A stretch of 64,000 nt of DNA from Variovorax gracilis (GTDB lineage Bacteria; Pseudomonadota; Gammaproteobacteria; Burkholderiales; Burkholderiaceae_C): the NCBI RefSeq assembly GCF_030317115.1, contig NZ_JASZYF010000001.1:1-64000 (forward strand), given 5' to 3'. Of this stretch, positions 1-7,653 are shown in pieces. Made by a program: the position numbers and the translations under genes. The first letter of the stretch is position 1. Each line of letters begins with the position of its first letter. The notes under the pieces are model-generated. The model was not told where the DNA came from. It saw only the letters and a program-made list of their open reading frames with translations, and searched no databases.

Positions 1-655
1 CGTGGTACTTGCCGGTGAAGGAGTATTCGGTCGAGTAGCGTGCATTGACGGGGGGAGCATCGGCATCCTTGACCTTCTCCTGACTCGCCGGGTCGAACGT
101 GGATGCGCGCATGTCCAGCTCGAAAGGCTCACCGTGATCGATGTAGCGCAGCCGGCCTTGGTCGACGGACAGCGTGCTGATGCGCAGCTTGCTCGGCTCG
201 TCGCTTTCCGATGGCTCGGCGAGCGTCCAGTTGCGGCGATCATCGGCCATGCGCTCGAAGACGAGATCAGGCCGCGTCAGGGCCACACGCGGCACGAGGA
301 TCTTGTCCGGAAGGTCGCGAAGAGACACCGAGAACTCGACCATCTCCGCCTGCGCCATCGCCTTGTCCGTTGCCCACGGCGCGTTGCCGAAGTACACGTC
401 GCGCATGCGGATGGTTGGCGTCCAGCCAAGCCGCACGTGGAGATCCGACATCCGGAATTCGCGCTCGGTCTTGCGCGAGATGAAGCGCTCGATCGGTGGT
501 CGGACCCAGTTCCAGTCGAAGAGCACGAGGAGCAGGACCACGAGGGAAATCAGTGCACCGGCGATGACCCAGCCGCGGCCACGTTGCGAGGGCGGCTTGT
601 GGACCCTGGCGGAAAGCCCCGAAGGCCCTTTCTCCGTTTGGGATTGCAACTGCAT
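1..655 (-). CDS. AsmA family protein, N-terminal part (runs off the window)
   Basis: An open frame runs on the minus strand from an ATG at 655 to the window edge, giving about 218 residues without a stop. It has a short basic N-terminus and one membrane segment at about residues 30-47 (VIAGALISLVVLLLVLFDW). This is followed by the AsmA-type start of a large periplasmic domain, with alternating short strands and the family-typical RRNWTLAEP stretch. AsmA-like proteins are inner-membrane anchored, have long periplasmic repeats, and are linked to outer-membrane lipid homeostasis. That role is family knowledge and is not shown here. The C-terminal part lies outside the window, so full length and subfamily cannot be judged. 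It is divergent from the GAF gene at 829. Confidence 0.8.
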   Translation of the reverse strand, partial: MQLQSQTEKGPSGLSARVHKPPSQRGRGWVIAGALISLVVLLLVLFDWNWVRPPIERFISRKTEREFRMSDLHVRLGWTPTIRMRDVYFGNAPWATDKAMAQAEMVEFSVSLRDLPDKILVPRVALTRPDLVFERMADDRRNWTLAEPSESDEPSKLRISTLSVDQGRLRYIDHGEPFELDMRASTFDPASQEKVKDADAPPVNARYSTEYSFTGKYH

Positions 656-828
656 GCCCACACACTGAGGACAAGTGGGTCGCCGTCGTGTCGGTCGGAT
701 TCGCCCAGGCCGGTCAGGAGCAGTCTTGGCCGGGGCGCGAGCGTGAGCAAGAGCCGGATACACAAAGTGTGCGCGGGTAAATCACGTAAAACCCGTGGCG
801 ACGTCCTTCTGTATTGCTAGCATGCGGC

Positions 829-1290
829 ATGCCTAGCATTCGAAGTCTGGATGCGATTTCCACGGTACTGGCGGCAGAGGGACCTCCTGCCGCCTTGGCG
901 TACCTCAATGACGGCGTCCCGCACCGCTTCACCGCTGTCTACCGATTCGCCGGCCCCATCCTTCACAACGTTTTCCTTCACGACAAGGCCGGGCGGATGC
1001 GGCCCGACTTCTTGGCGGTGGTCCCTTTCAGTCGCAGCTTCTGCCAGTTCGTTGTGAAAGACCGTTCGTTCCGTACCGACAACTCCGTTGCCGACCCTCG
1101 CCTCTTCGGTCATGCGTTGCGAGGAATCGTTATTTCATATCACAGCGTGCCAGTGCTCGACCATGCGTCGGGAGAGCTGTGGGGCACGCTTTCTCATTTC
1201 GACATGCGGCACTTGACGCTCCCCGATGAAGAATTCGAGCTCTTGCAAGGGGCAGCCTCGCTGCTTCCACGCTATCTGGTGACCATTTGA
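829..1290 (+). CDS. GAF domain-containing protein
   Basis: This 153-residue protein consists almost wholly of one GAF-like sensory domain. It has an N-terminal helix (MPSIRSLDAISTVL), a strand-rich core, and the late PVLDHASGELWGTLSHFD segment typical of GAF domains. There is no signal peptide, membrane segment or output domain, so it probably acts as a soluble ligand or redox sensor partnering another protein. I chose the ATG at 829 because the residues added by an upstream start at 814 do not belong to the domain. It is a single gene, divergent from the AsmA-like gene. The ligand is unknown. Confidence 0.75.
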   Translation: MPSIRSLDAISTVLAAEGPPAALAYLNDGVPHRFTAVYRFAGPILHNVFLHDKAGRMRPDFLAVVPFSRSFCQFVVKDRSFRTDNSVADPRLFGHALRGIVISYHSVPVLDHASGELWGTLSHFDMRHLTLPDEEFELLQGAASLLPRYLVTI

Positions 1291-1321
1291 ATCAGATCGT
1301 GTGCGAACCTAGGAAGCCACG

Positions 1322-2062
1322 CTAGAGGCCCGCACGGTGGTCCGGGGCGTTTGCCGGATCCAGCGCATCCTCGCGATGCACCGCCGCCCCGCCCTCGCCT
1401 CCCGTTTGCGCGCCTCCGCCGCGTCCACCGCCCCCGGACCCACTGCGTTCATTCCGGCCGCTCCGCTGCGTCGTCCCGCCGCCCCGGAGAGGCCCTTGCT
1501 TCGGAATCTGAAGCTGAGCGGGTATGGGGTCCAGATCCAGCACGTCACGAATGAAAGTGCGCAGCGACACGACCAGTTCTGCCGTTTCGACCGCACGGCC
1601 TTCCACCATGCCTTGCGCGGCCCGGGCCGCCATGCGCACCTGTTCCTCGGTTCCGAGAAGAATGATGTCCGACAGCGCCGCCTCCACGGCGTCACGGATG
1701 CGGCGGCGTCGATCCGATCCGGCGACACCCTCCCGGGAAGCTGCCGCCTCCTCGATCACAGTCCGTTGCGTTGAACCCGCGTCATTGGACCTCGAGCCCT
1801 CTGCGCCTTCCCTCAGCCGGATCTCGCGAAGGTGGCTCGGGTCTACCGCAAGGTCGCCCGTGAACGAGCTACCCAGCGTCTTGTACGCCGCGATGAGCGT
1901 CTTCAATCGCTCGTTGATCTGCCGGTTCTGGCGTTCCCGTCGCTGCTGTACCCCGTGCATGATGAGCAGGCGGACTCCGACGGCCACGAGCGACACCAGG
2001 ACGAGCCCGACCAAGGTCGAGACGATGCCTTGCCAGGAGCTGAAGTCGATGGAGTTGCGCAA
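1322..2062 (-). CDS. membrane-anchored protein of unknown function
   Basis: The 246-residue product has one N-terminal membrane helix at about residues 13-34 (IVSTLVGLVLVSLVAVGVRLL). A basic, coiled-coil-like stretch follows (QQRRERQNRQINERLKTL), then a cytoplasmic helical region around IRDAVEAALSDIILLGTEEQVRMAARAAQ. The last 45 residues are Gly/Arg-rich and look disordered. The middle segment resembles conserved hypothetical proteins of proteobacteria, but I know no function for them. The ATG at 2062 puts the helix right at the N-terminus, which supports this start. Long frames on the other strand here are shadows of the GC-rich codon pattern. Confidence 0.6.
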   Translation of the reverse strand: MRNSIDFSSWQGIVSTLVGLVLVSLVAVGVRLLIMHGVQQRRERQNRQINERLKTLIAAYKTLGSSFTGDLAVDPSHLREIRLREGAEGSRSNDAGSTQRTVIEEAAASREGVAGSDRRRRIRDAVEAALSDIILLGTEEQVRMAARAAQGMVEGRAVETAELVVSLRTFIRDVLDLDPIPAQLQIPKQGPLRGGGTTQRSGRNERSGSGGGGRGGGAQTGGEGGAAVHREDALDPANAPDHRAGL

Positions 2063-2143
2063 AGCAGAATGGACTGTGGCGAGGTTTGCTGCAACGAACG
2101 GACCGACACGAACAAGGGTCGGCGACCCGTGGGGTCGGTCCGG

Positions 2144-2356
2144 TCAGGACCCGGCCTGTTGGGGCTTTGGCGTCGAGACGGGCGGCGGCGCATTGGTGCC
2201 GGGCGGGCGGACCCGCTGGCAGATCATGCGACCCGTCTGCCGGTCCCAGTGGCAGGACCTGTTCGATTTCGGCGCCGGGGCCGGAGGCTCCGCCGATACC
2301 GCAAGACCGGCAAAGGCGACGGCGCTGAGCAGGAGGAGTTGTTTGAGGTGTTTCAC
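2144..2356 (-). CDS. small secreted protein
   Basis: A 70-residue product has a clear signal peptide: basic MKHLK, a hydrophobic core LLLLSAVAFAGLAV, and a probable cleavage after VSA. The mature part is about 48 residues. It is proline-rich and carries two cysteines in the CHWDRQTGRMIC segment, which could form one disulfide in the periplasm. No family is recognised. It lies between the membrane protein and hemerythrin genes on the same strand. The clean signal peptide and basic start argue for a real gene despite its size. Confidence 0.55.
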   Translation of the reverse strand: MKHLKQLLLLSAVAFAGLAVSAEPPAPAPKSNRSCHWDRQTGRMICQRVRPPGTNAPPPVSTPKPQQAGS

Positions 2357-2405
2357 GGTGGCAGCTTACCGCAGCAGCGGTGTCGCCGTCAGCCCTGAGC
2401 TGGCG

Positions 2406-2996
2406 TCAAGCAGGCGTCCTCGCCCCCAGGCCGATCGGTTCGGGCACTGCGTTGACGATGCGCGTGAAGAGTGCGCTGTAGTCAGGCTCCGGTTCGCAGC
2501 CGGTGAGCGGATCGCGGTTGGCACTGAACGCCTCGTCGAGGTCGCTCCAATCGTCCTGCGTGAGCACCTTCTCCGCCAAGGGGAGGATCTCGCGCTCTTC
2601 CATCGCCATATGGGCCAGGTAGAAGTCGACATAACGCTCGACGGCCTGTTCGAAGGCTTGCCTGCGGGTCTCGCCCAGCATCTCGAAGGCCAGCAAGGCA
2701 TGTTCGACTTCGCGGATTCTCCGCTCCCCGCGCGCATGATCGTCGTCCAGCCGGTCGAGCAGCGCGCGCGACATGGGGGTTCGTGCCCGCAACTTCGGGA
2801 ACAGCAGCTCGGACTCCTTGCGGTGATGCCGCTTCTCCGGGAACTCGTCGACATAGAAAAGCATGGCTCGCAGGGCTGCGAAGTCGGGCAATGTGCCCTG
2901 CCGGCGATGCTCGGCCAGCAGCAGGAGGATGGAGCGCAGCATCGCCGAAAGAGCCGAATGCTCGTCGCGAATGATGTTAGTGGTCGTGTGCGTCAT
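2406..2996 (-). CDS. hemerythrin HHE domain protein
   Basis: This 196-residue soluble protein is a four-helix hemerythrin-like domain. Candidate metal ligands appear at the expected places: His in DEHSAL near the N-terminus, HHRKESELLF in the second helix, DDDHARGERRI in the third, and HMAMEEREILPLAEKVL in the fourth. Proteins of this kind bind a di-iron centre and act in oxygen, NO or iron handling in the cytoplasm. The specific role here is unknown. The start at 2996 is the only one that keeps the first His helix. It is divergent from the NUDIX gene, with about 100 bases between. Confidence 0.85.
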   Translation of the reverse strand: MTHTTTNIIRDEHSALSAMLRSILLLLAEHRRQGTLPDFAALRAMLFYVDEFPEKRHHRKESELLFPKLRARTPMSRALLDRLDDDHARGERRIREVEHALLAFEMLGETRRQAFEQAVERYVDFYLAHMAMEEREILPLAEKVLTQDDWSDLDEAFSANRDPLTGCEPEPDYSALFTRIVNAVPEPIGLGARTPA

Positions 2997-3100
2997 GAAT
3001 GTCTCCGGTGGATGGCCCTAGCCTCCCACTTCGTCCAGCGCACGACCTTGCCGTGGATCAAGGAAACGCTTCGAAGAGCTCCTCATGATCCAATGCGCCT

Positions 3101-3562
3101 ATGGCAAAGCGAAGCGCCGGTCTGCTCATGTACCGCCGCACCGGTGGCGTGCTGGAGGTGCTGCTCGTGCACCCGGGCGGTCCATTCTGGGCTCGCCGGG
3201 ATGAGGGTGCCTGGTCCCTCCCGAAAGGGGAGTACGCGGTCGAATCCGAAAGTGCGCTCGACGCGGCGAAACGCGAGTTCGCCGAGGAAACCGGCTTTGC
3301 TCCAGGATCGCCACTTGCATCCCTGGGCGACACCCGCCTGCGCAGCGGCAAGATCATTTCAGCCTGGGCATTTCCAGGCGACTGCAATCCTGAAGACATG
3401 GTCTCGAATGACATGGAGCTGGAATGGCCGCCCCGTTCCGGAAAGCTCGCCGTTTTTCCGGAAGCCGATCGCGCCGCATGGTTCACGACGGATGTGGCGC
3501 GCCAACGCATCCATCCCGGCCAGCGCGTTTTCGTCGAGCGACTGGAAGCCCTCGGCGTCTGA
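3101..3562 (+). CDS. NUDIX hydrolase
   Basis: The 153-residue protein carries a NUDIX fold. After the SLPKGE entry, the box runs to AAKREFAEETGF at about residues 42-66, giving the Mg-binding REFAEE core of the family signature. The spacing between the box glycine and the first conserved glutamate is one residue longer than the canonical pattern. The N-terminal AGLLMYRR and LLVHPGGPFW segments match the NUDIX subgroup that hydrolyses nucleoside-diphosphate derivatives, often annotated as NTP pyrophosphohydrolases acting on damaged nucleotides. The substrate cannot be read from the sequence. The gene is monocistronic and converges with the glycosyltransferase gene 27 bases downstream. Confidence 0.85.
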   Translation: MAKRSAGLLMYRRTGGVLEVLLVHPGGPFWARRDEGAWSLPKGEYAVESESALDAAKREFAEETGFAPGSPLASLGDTRLRSGKIISAWAFPGDCNPEDMVSNDMELEWPPRSGKLAVFPEADRAAWFTTDVARQRIHPGQRVFVERLEALGV

Positions 3563-3589
3563 GCGATCGCGGAACCGTGCGCCGACTGC

Positions 3590-4768
3590 TCAGCGCAGGT
3601 CCTGCACGGCGTCGTGCTGCCCTTCGGAAACGGACCGCCAGGCCCCCAGCACGCGCCGATAGGCGGCGAGATAGCTCGTGACCATCTTCTCCGCCGAATA
3701 GTGCGAAGCGTTCTCCAAGCCCAAAGTGCGCATCTCCTCGAAGCGCCCTGCCGCCTGCTCGATGGCGTTCGCCATGGCTTCGGGATCATGCGGGTCCACG
3801 TAGCACGCACCCGGCCCTCCGATTTCGTTCATGGGCGTCAGGTCCGATGTGAACACCGGGCAGCCACAGGCCTGCGCCTCGATCAATGGCCAGCCGAAGC
3901 CTTCCTGCAGCGACGGAAACAGCAAGGCCGTGGCCCGGACGTAGAGCGCGCGCAATTCCGGATGCGACACGTCCTGCAAGGCCGTGATCCGGTCCGCGAC
4001 GCCGTGCAGCGACGCCAGGTGAGCCAGGTCGGGCGACAGTGGCGGTCCGACGAGGATCAGTCGATGGACCACAGGCTTCGTGCCCGATTCGGCCGCACGC
4101 CGCTGGAGCGCGATGAAAGTCTCCACGACCGCCTTGCGATTCTTGCGCGGCAAGTCCATGCCGACGTGGATGAGATATCGGTCGTGCGCAGACAGCCCGA
4201 ACCGGTTGATCATCTGCTGGGCCTCGCCTGGTCGCAGGAGGCAAAAGTTGTCGTTCAGCCCATTGAGCACCGTGGTCACCCGATGGGTGCTTGCGAGGTG
4301 CAAGGCGAGCAAGGCGCGCTGGGTCGCGTTCGAGACGCACGCGATCAGGTCGGCCTTGGCAAGTCCCGAGGCGATGAGGCGTTGGAACACGCGCCCGGTC
4401 CATCCGACATTCCACCCTTCGACCATCCCCTTCGCGGCCTGGACGGCAATGACGTCGTGACAGGTGATGATGGTCGGCTTGCTCTTGACCCACCGCACGT
4501 ACATCCCGTTGGAGTGGTCACAGATGTGCACCACGTCGGCCCAACGGGACTGCATGACGAGGCTGGGGATGAAAAGGACGTATTTGTCGATGTACCCGAG
4601 CCATTTCCACAGACGGGAACTGGGCGCTACCCGCTGCACGCGCCGAGGCGGCGTGACCACACGCAATTCACAGCCATGGTTGGGGAGTTCGCGCTCGAGG
4701 ACACGACTGAATGCCTGCATGCTGGCTTGGGCGTCCGGCACATAGTTGCCTACGAGTAAGACTTTCAT
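3590..4768 (-). CDS. glycosyltransferase family 4 protein
   Basis: The 392-residue product has the two Rossmann-like halves of GT-B retaining glycosyltransferases. The N-terminal half starts MKVLLVGNY and contains IITCHDVIAV. The C-terminal half carries IHVGMDLPRKN and the nucleotide-sugar binding PSLQEGFGWPLIEAQACGCP, with the E-x7-E element of GT4 enzymes. It would use an activated sugar at the cytoplasmic face to extend a polysaccharide or glycolipid. Donor and acceptor are unknown. It lies next to the lipid A modification island but on the opposite strand, so a lipopolysaccharide role is only suggested. The ribosome-binding site is weak. Confidence 0.85.
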   Translation of the reverse strand: MKVLLVGNYVPDAQASMQAFSRVLERELPNHGCELRVVTPPRRVQRVAPSSRLWKWLGYIDKYVLFIPSLVMQSRWADVVHICDHSNGMYVRWVKSKPTIITCHDVIAVQAAKGMVEGWNVGWTGRVFQRLIASGLAKADLIACVSNATQRALLALHLASTHRVTTVLNGLNDNFCLLRPGEAQQMINRFGLSAHDRYLIHVGMDLPRKNRKAVVETFIALQRRAAESGTKPVVHRLILVGPPLSPDLAHLASLHGVADRITALQDVSHPELRALYVRATALLFPSLQEGFGWPLIEAQACGCPVFTSDLTPMNEIGGPGACYVDPHDPEAMANAIEQAAGRFEEMRTLGLENASHYSAEKMVTSYLAAYRRVLGAWRSVSEGQHDAVQDLR

Positions 4769-5179
4769 CAGGTGATGGCCCTTTCGAGGCGGCGTTGGGT
4801 GGAGTGCATTGGGACTCGAAGGCTTGTACTACTTCAGAATTACAGATGGCGTCGGAGATTTGCACCCTGCCAGGCAATCCTTCGCCTACATGGTGAGGCA
4901 GTGGATCAGGAGCAACGTGCCGCCGCACATGCCGTTTTACATTCATCCTTCGTTCACCCAGGATCGCAAGAATCGCGCCGCTGACGGCGAGCGCGGCCGC
5001 CTGGCATTCTCGACCTGCGGGCAAGCAGGCCGATTCTCTCGTTCCCCCTCCGGTCAACCCTTCGCAATTCCGGCCAATGCCGGAAGAACGCCGCGATCGC
5101 TTGTGCCGGACGGATCGGGCGGGCGGGCGTGGACAATGGCGACAAAAAGACAACAACTCCGCGAAAGGGACCCACAAAG
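4769..5179. other. non-coding stretch, no gene supported
   Basis: About 410 bases lie between the start of the glycosyltransferase gene (minus strand) and the chosen start of the PagP-like gene (plus strand). Open frames cross it on both strands but none has a recognisable domain, a good ribosome-binding site or a signal peptide. It must hold the promoters of the two divergent genes. I could not pick out a convincing -35/-10 pair, terminator or RNA gene in it. Confidence 0.5.
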
Positions 5180-5737
5180 GTGCAATCCAACAACATTATC
5201 CCCACGCCTCCCGGTGCAAGCTCCCGACGGGTCCGATGGCTGCGTCCACGAGCGTGTGCATTGGCGGTGTGCGGCCTGCTGGCAATCTCCAGGCCCGCGC
5301 TGGCGCAGTCGACGATCAACCTGGATCTCTACAAACAGCCAGCATGGGAACTGCTCATCGGTCCCTACGCACTGCACTGGAGCAATTCGGACGAGCACAC
5401 CTACGTCGTGCTGCTCGGTATCGAACGTGCGGAAGCCGACGGCTGGATCTGGGGCTTCTCGGCCTTCCGGAACTCCTTTGGACAGGCTTCTGCCTATGCC
5501 TACTACGGCTATCGATGGGACAACCTGTTCGGCAATCCGGCGCTGTATTTCAAGCTCTCCGGCGGCGTCATCTACGGCTACAAGGAGCCGTACGAAGACA
5601 AGGTGCCCTTCAATCACAACGGCTTCGGCCTGGGGATCATTCCGGCCATCGGCTACCGGATCACGCCCGTGGATGCGGTGCAGGTCGGTGCACTCGGAAC
5701 GGCCGGCCTGATCTTCACCTACAACCGGCGCTTCTGA
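5180..5737 (+). CDS. PagP-like outer-membrane beta-barrel protein
   Basis: The frame opens with GTG codons at 5129 and 5180. I prefer 5180 because it leaves a normal signal peptide, cleaved near ALA-Q at residue 42, and a purine-rich stretch precedes it. The mature part of about 143 residues is built of short aromatic-rich strands ending in LIFTYNRRF, an outer-membrane barrel ending. The GFSAFRNSFGQASAYAYYGY stretch and the early ALHWSN lie where PagP has its catalytic Asp-Ser and His. The family often annotated as sn-glycerol-3-phosphate transporter contains, as I recall, the divergent Pseudomonas PagP. Lipid A palmitoylation is therefore the best guess and fits the neighbouring eptA/arn genes. 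Here the Asp position appears to be Asn98, with Ser99 kept. Confidence 0.6.
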   Translation: MQSNNIIPTPPGASSRRVRWLRPRACALAVCGLLAISRPALAQSTINLDLYKQPAWELLIGPYALHWSNSDEHTYVVLLGIERAEADGWIWGFSAFRNSFGQASAYAYYGYRWDNLFGNPALYFKLSGGVIYGYKEPYEDKVPFNHNGFGLGIIPAIGYRITPVDAVQVGALGTAGLIFTYNRRF

Positions 5738-5792
5738 CCCCGCAGGGCTCTCGCCCGCGATGAAGGCAAGCTGAACGGATGCTGATCCGGCT

Positions 5793-5809
5793 GTTAAGGA
5801 GCCCTTCAG
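5793..5809 (+). promoter_or_regulatory. degenerate PmrA/QseB-type box upstream of eptA-arn
   Basis: GTTAAG-GAGCC-CTTCAG matches the direct-repeat consensus YTTAAK-N5-YTTAAK of PmrA/QseB-type regulators at 10 of 12 positions. It reads in the direction of eptA. Only 22 bases separate it from the eptA start, which is short for an activator site. It may therefore be fortuitous, or the transcript may have almost no leader. Confidence 0.35.
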
Positions 5810-5831
5810 TGACGGCGCCTATGGTGCGCCG

Positions 5832-7595
5832 ATGCCTTCAGCCCCCGGTACTTCCGCCCTTCTCGCGCAGGGCGGCGGAGCCGCGGCGCCGGACCCGCCG
5901 CCCGACGGTCCACTCTCTTTCGTCCAAGCTGCGAAGCGCTGGGCCTCCCGACCGCGTTCGCCGCGACGCATCGTCGTCTGGCTGAGCTTCTACCTCGCCC
6001 TCGCTGCCAATTGGCCCTTGTGGACCGAGCTGGCGCGCATCGGCGGGGCGCCAAGCGTATACCTCCCGACGATCGCATCGGTCGGTCTGCTGATGACTTG
6101 CGGGACCGTGGCCCTGCTGTCGCTGACCGCGTGGTCGAGCTGGATGAAGCCCTTGTGGCTTGGTGTCGTGCTGCTCGCGGCCGTGGTCCAGTACTACATG
6201 CTGGGCTACCGCGTCGTGGTCGATCCGACGATGCTCTCGAATGCACTTCAGTCCGACGCCAGCGAAGTGCGAGACCTCCTCAGTTGGCGATTGATGGTCA
6301 GCGTGCTGCTGGTAACCTTTCTGCCGGGCTGGTTCCTCTGGCATGTCCGCGTCGAGCGGATCTCCCTTCTTTCGCAGACCTGGCGCAATGCGACGCTCCT
6401 GCTTGCCGCGACTGCGGCAGCCGCTTGCGGAGCGCTGGTCATGAACCGCCAGCTGGCGCCGCTGATGCGCAACAACGCGCATCTGCGCTACATGATGAAT
6501 CCCCTGGCGACGCTCTATTCGGCGGGCGCCCTGGTCATCAGGCCGATCTTCGGGCATCGGCGCCGCTTCATTCCCTTGACCGGTGTCGTGGCGCTGGGTC
6601 CCGGCTACGCCACGCAGGCCAGGCCGCCCCTGCTCGTGCTTGTCGTCGGCAAGGGCGCGCGCGCGGACCACTTCGGGCTCAACGGATATGCACGCGATAC
6701 GACGCCGGCTCTCGCAGCGCGCCACGCTCTGAGCTACCGCGATGTGCGCTCTTGTGGGACCAGCACGCTGGGCTCGGTCCCGTGCATGTTCTCCGGCCTG
6801 GGCAAGGAGGGATTCGAGGCCAGCAAGGATGACCACGACAATCTGTTGGACGTGCTCCAGGCCGCGGGCCTGGCCGTCTTCTGGCTCGGCAACCAGACCG
6901 GCACCTGCAAGGGCGTCTGCGACCGGATTCCGCACGCCACAGCCTTCGACCACCTGGACGCGGGCACGCGCAGGGCGCTGTGCGCTGGCAATGAATGCCT
7001 GGACGACGTCATGCTCGATGGACTCGACAAGCGCATCGAAAACCTGGCCGCAGGGCGTCGGGAGAAGGGTGTCGTCCTCGTCTTGCACCAGATCGGAAGC
7101 CACGGGCCCGACTACTACAAGCGGTCCTCGCCCGACGCGAAGCGCTTCATGCCCGAATGCAGGACGAACGTGCTCGGCCAATGCAGCCATTCGGAGTTGA
7201 TGAACGGCTACGACAACTCCATCGCCTACACCGATCGCTTTCTGGGCGGGCTGATCGACTGGCTCCAACTGAAGTCCAAGCAGTTCGACACCGCCCTCCT
7301 CTACATCGGCGATCACGGCGAATCGCTCGGCGAGTACGGGCTCTTCCTGCACGGCGTGCCGTACGGCTTCGCGCCTGAAGCGCAGAAGCAGGTGCCCATG
7401 GTCACGTGGTTCAGCAGCGGCATGCTTCGCCGCACCGGCCTTTCGCTCTCGTGCATGGAGAGCGGCCTCGACGTGCCGCTCACGCATGACAACCTCTACC
7501 ACGCGGTCCTCGGACTGATGGACGTGCAGACCGCGTCGTACATCGCGGGGCTCGACCCGCTGTCGAGCTGCCGCGAGCCGCGGCGACCCGGATGA
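5832..7595 (+). CDS. eptA: EptA-like phosphoethanolamine transferase with altered active site
   Basis: The 587-residue protein has about five N-terminal membrane helices (residues 46-235) and a periplasmic alkaline-phosphatase-like domain, as in EptA/MCR enzymes that move phosphoethanolamine from phosphatidylethanolamine to lipid A. The nucleophile region SCGTSTLGSVPC (Thr310), DHGES (Asp494, His495), SHGP (His424) and His507 are present, with cysteines for disulfides. The normally invariant GETARA motif, whose Glu binds the catalytic zinc, reads GKGARADHF, with Lys274 and Gly275. Activity may therefore be lost or changed. The N-terminus is about 30 residues longer than usual. The arn genes follow on the same strand, 58 bases downstream. 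Confidence 0.85.
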   Translation: MPSAPGTSALLAQGGGAAAPDPPPDGPLSFVQAAKRWASRPRSPRRIVVWLSFYLALAANWPLWTELARIGGAPSVYLPTIASVGLLMTCGTVALLSLTAWSSWMKPLWLGVVLLAAVVQYYMLGYRVVVDPTMLSNALQSDASEVRDLLSWRLMVSVLLVTFLPGWFLWHVRVERISLLSQTWRNATLLLAATAAAACGALVMNRQLAPLMRNNAHLRYMMNPLATLYSAGALVIRPIFGHRRRFIPLTGVVALGPGYATQARPPLLVLVVGKGARADHFGLNGYARDTTPALAARHALSYRDVRSCGTSTLGSVPCMFSGLGKEGFEASKDDHDNLLDVLQAAGLAVFWLGNQTGTCKGVCDRIPHATAFDHLDAGTRRALCAGNECLDDVMLDGLDKRIENLAAGRREKGVVLVLHQIGSHGPDYYKRSSPDAKRFMPECRTNVLGQCSHSELMNGYDNSIAYTDRFLGGLIDWLQLKSKQFDTALLYIGDHGESLGEYGLFLHGVPYGFAPEAQKQVPMVTWFSSGMLRRTGLSLSCMESGLDVPLTHDNLYHAVLGLMDVQTASYIAGLDPLSSCREPRRPG

Positions 7596-7653
7596 CCCGC
7601 ATGCGCATCGAGTCGTTCAGGTTGAGGACAGGTGCGCGTCATAGCATCAAGAA

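Noticed and set aside
1524..3662. A 712-codon open frame on the plus strand
   Set aside because: It runs antisense to three minus-strand genes that have domains or signal peptides, has no recognisable domain, and reflects high-GC codon use.
4809..5128. Possible gene in the gap before the PagP-like gene
   Set aside because: Frames exist on both strands, but none has a ribosome-binding site, a domain or a stop in keeping with the neighbours. It is treated as non-coding.
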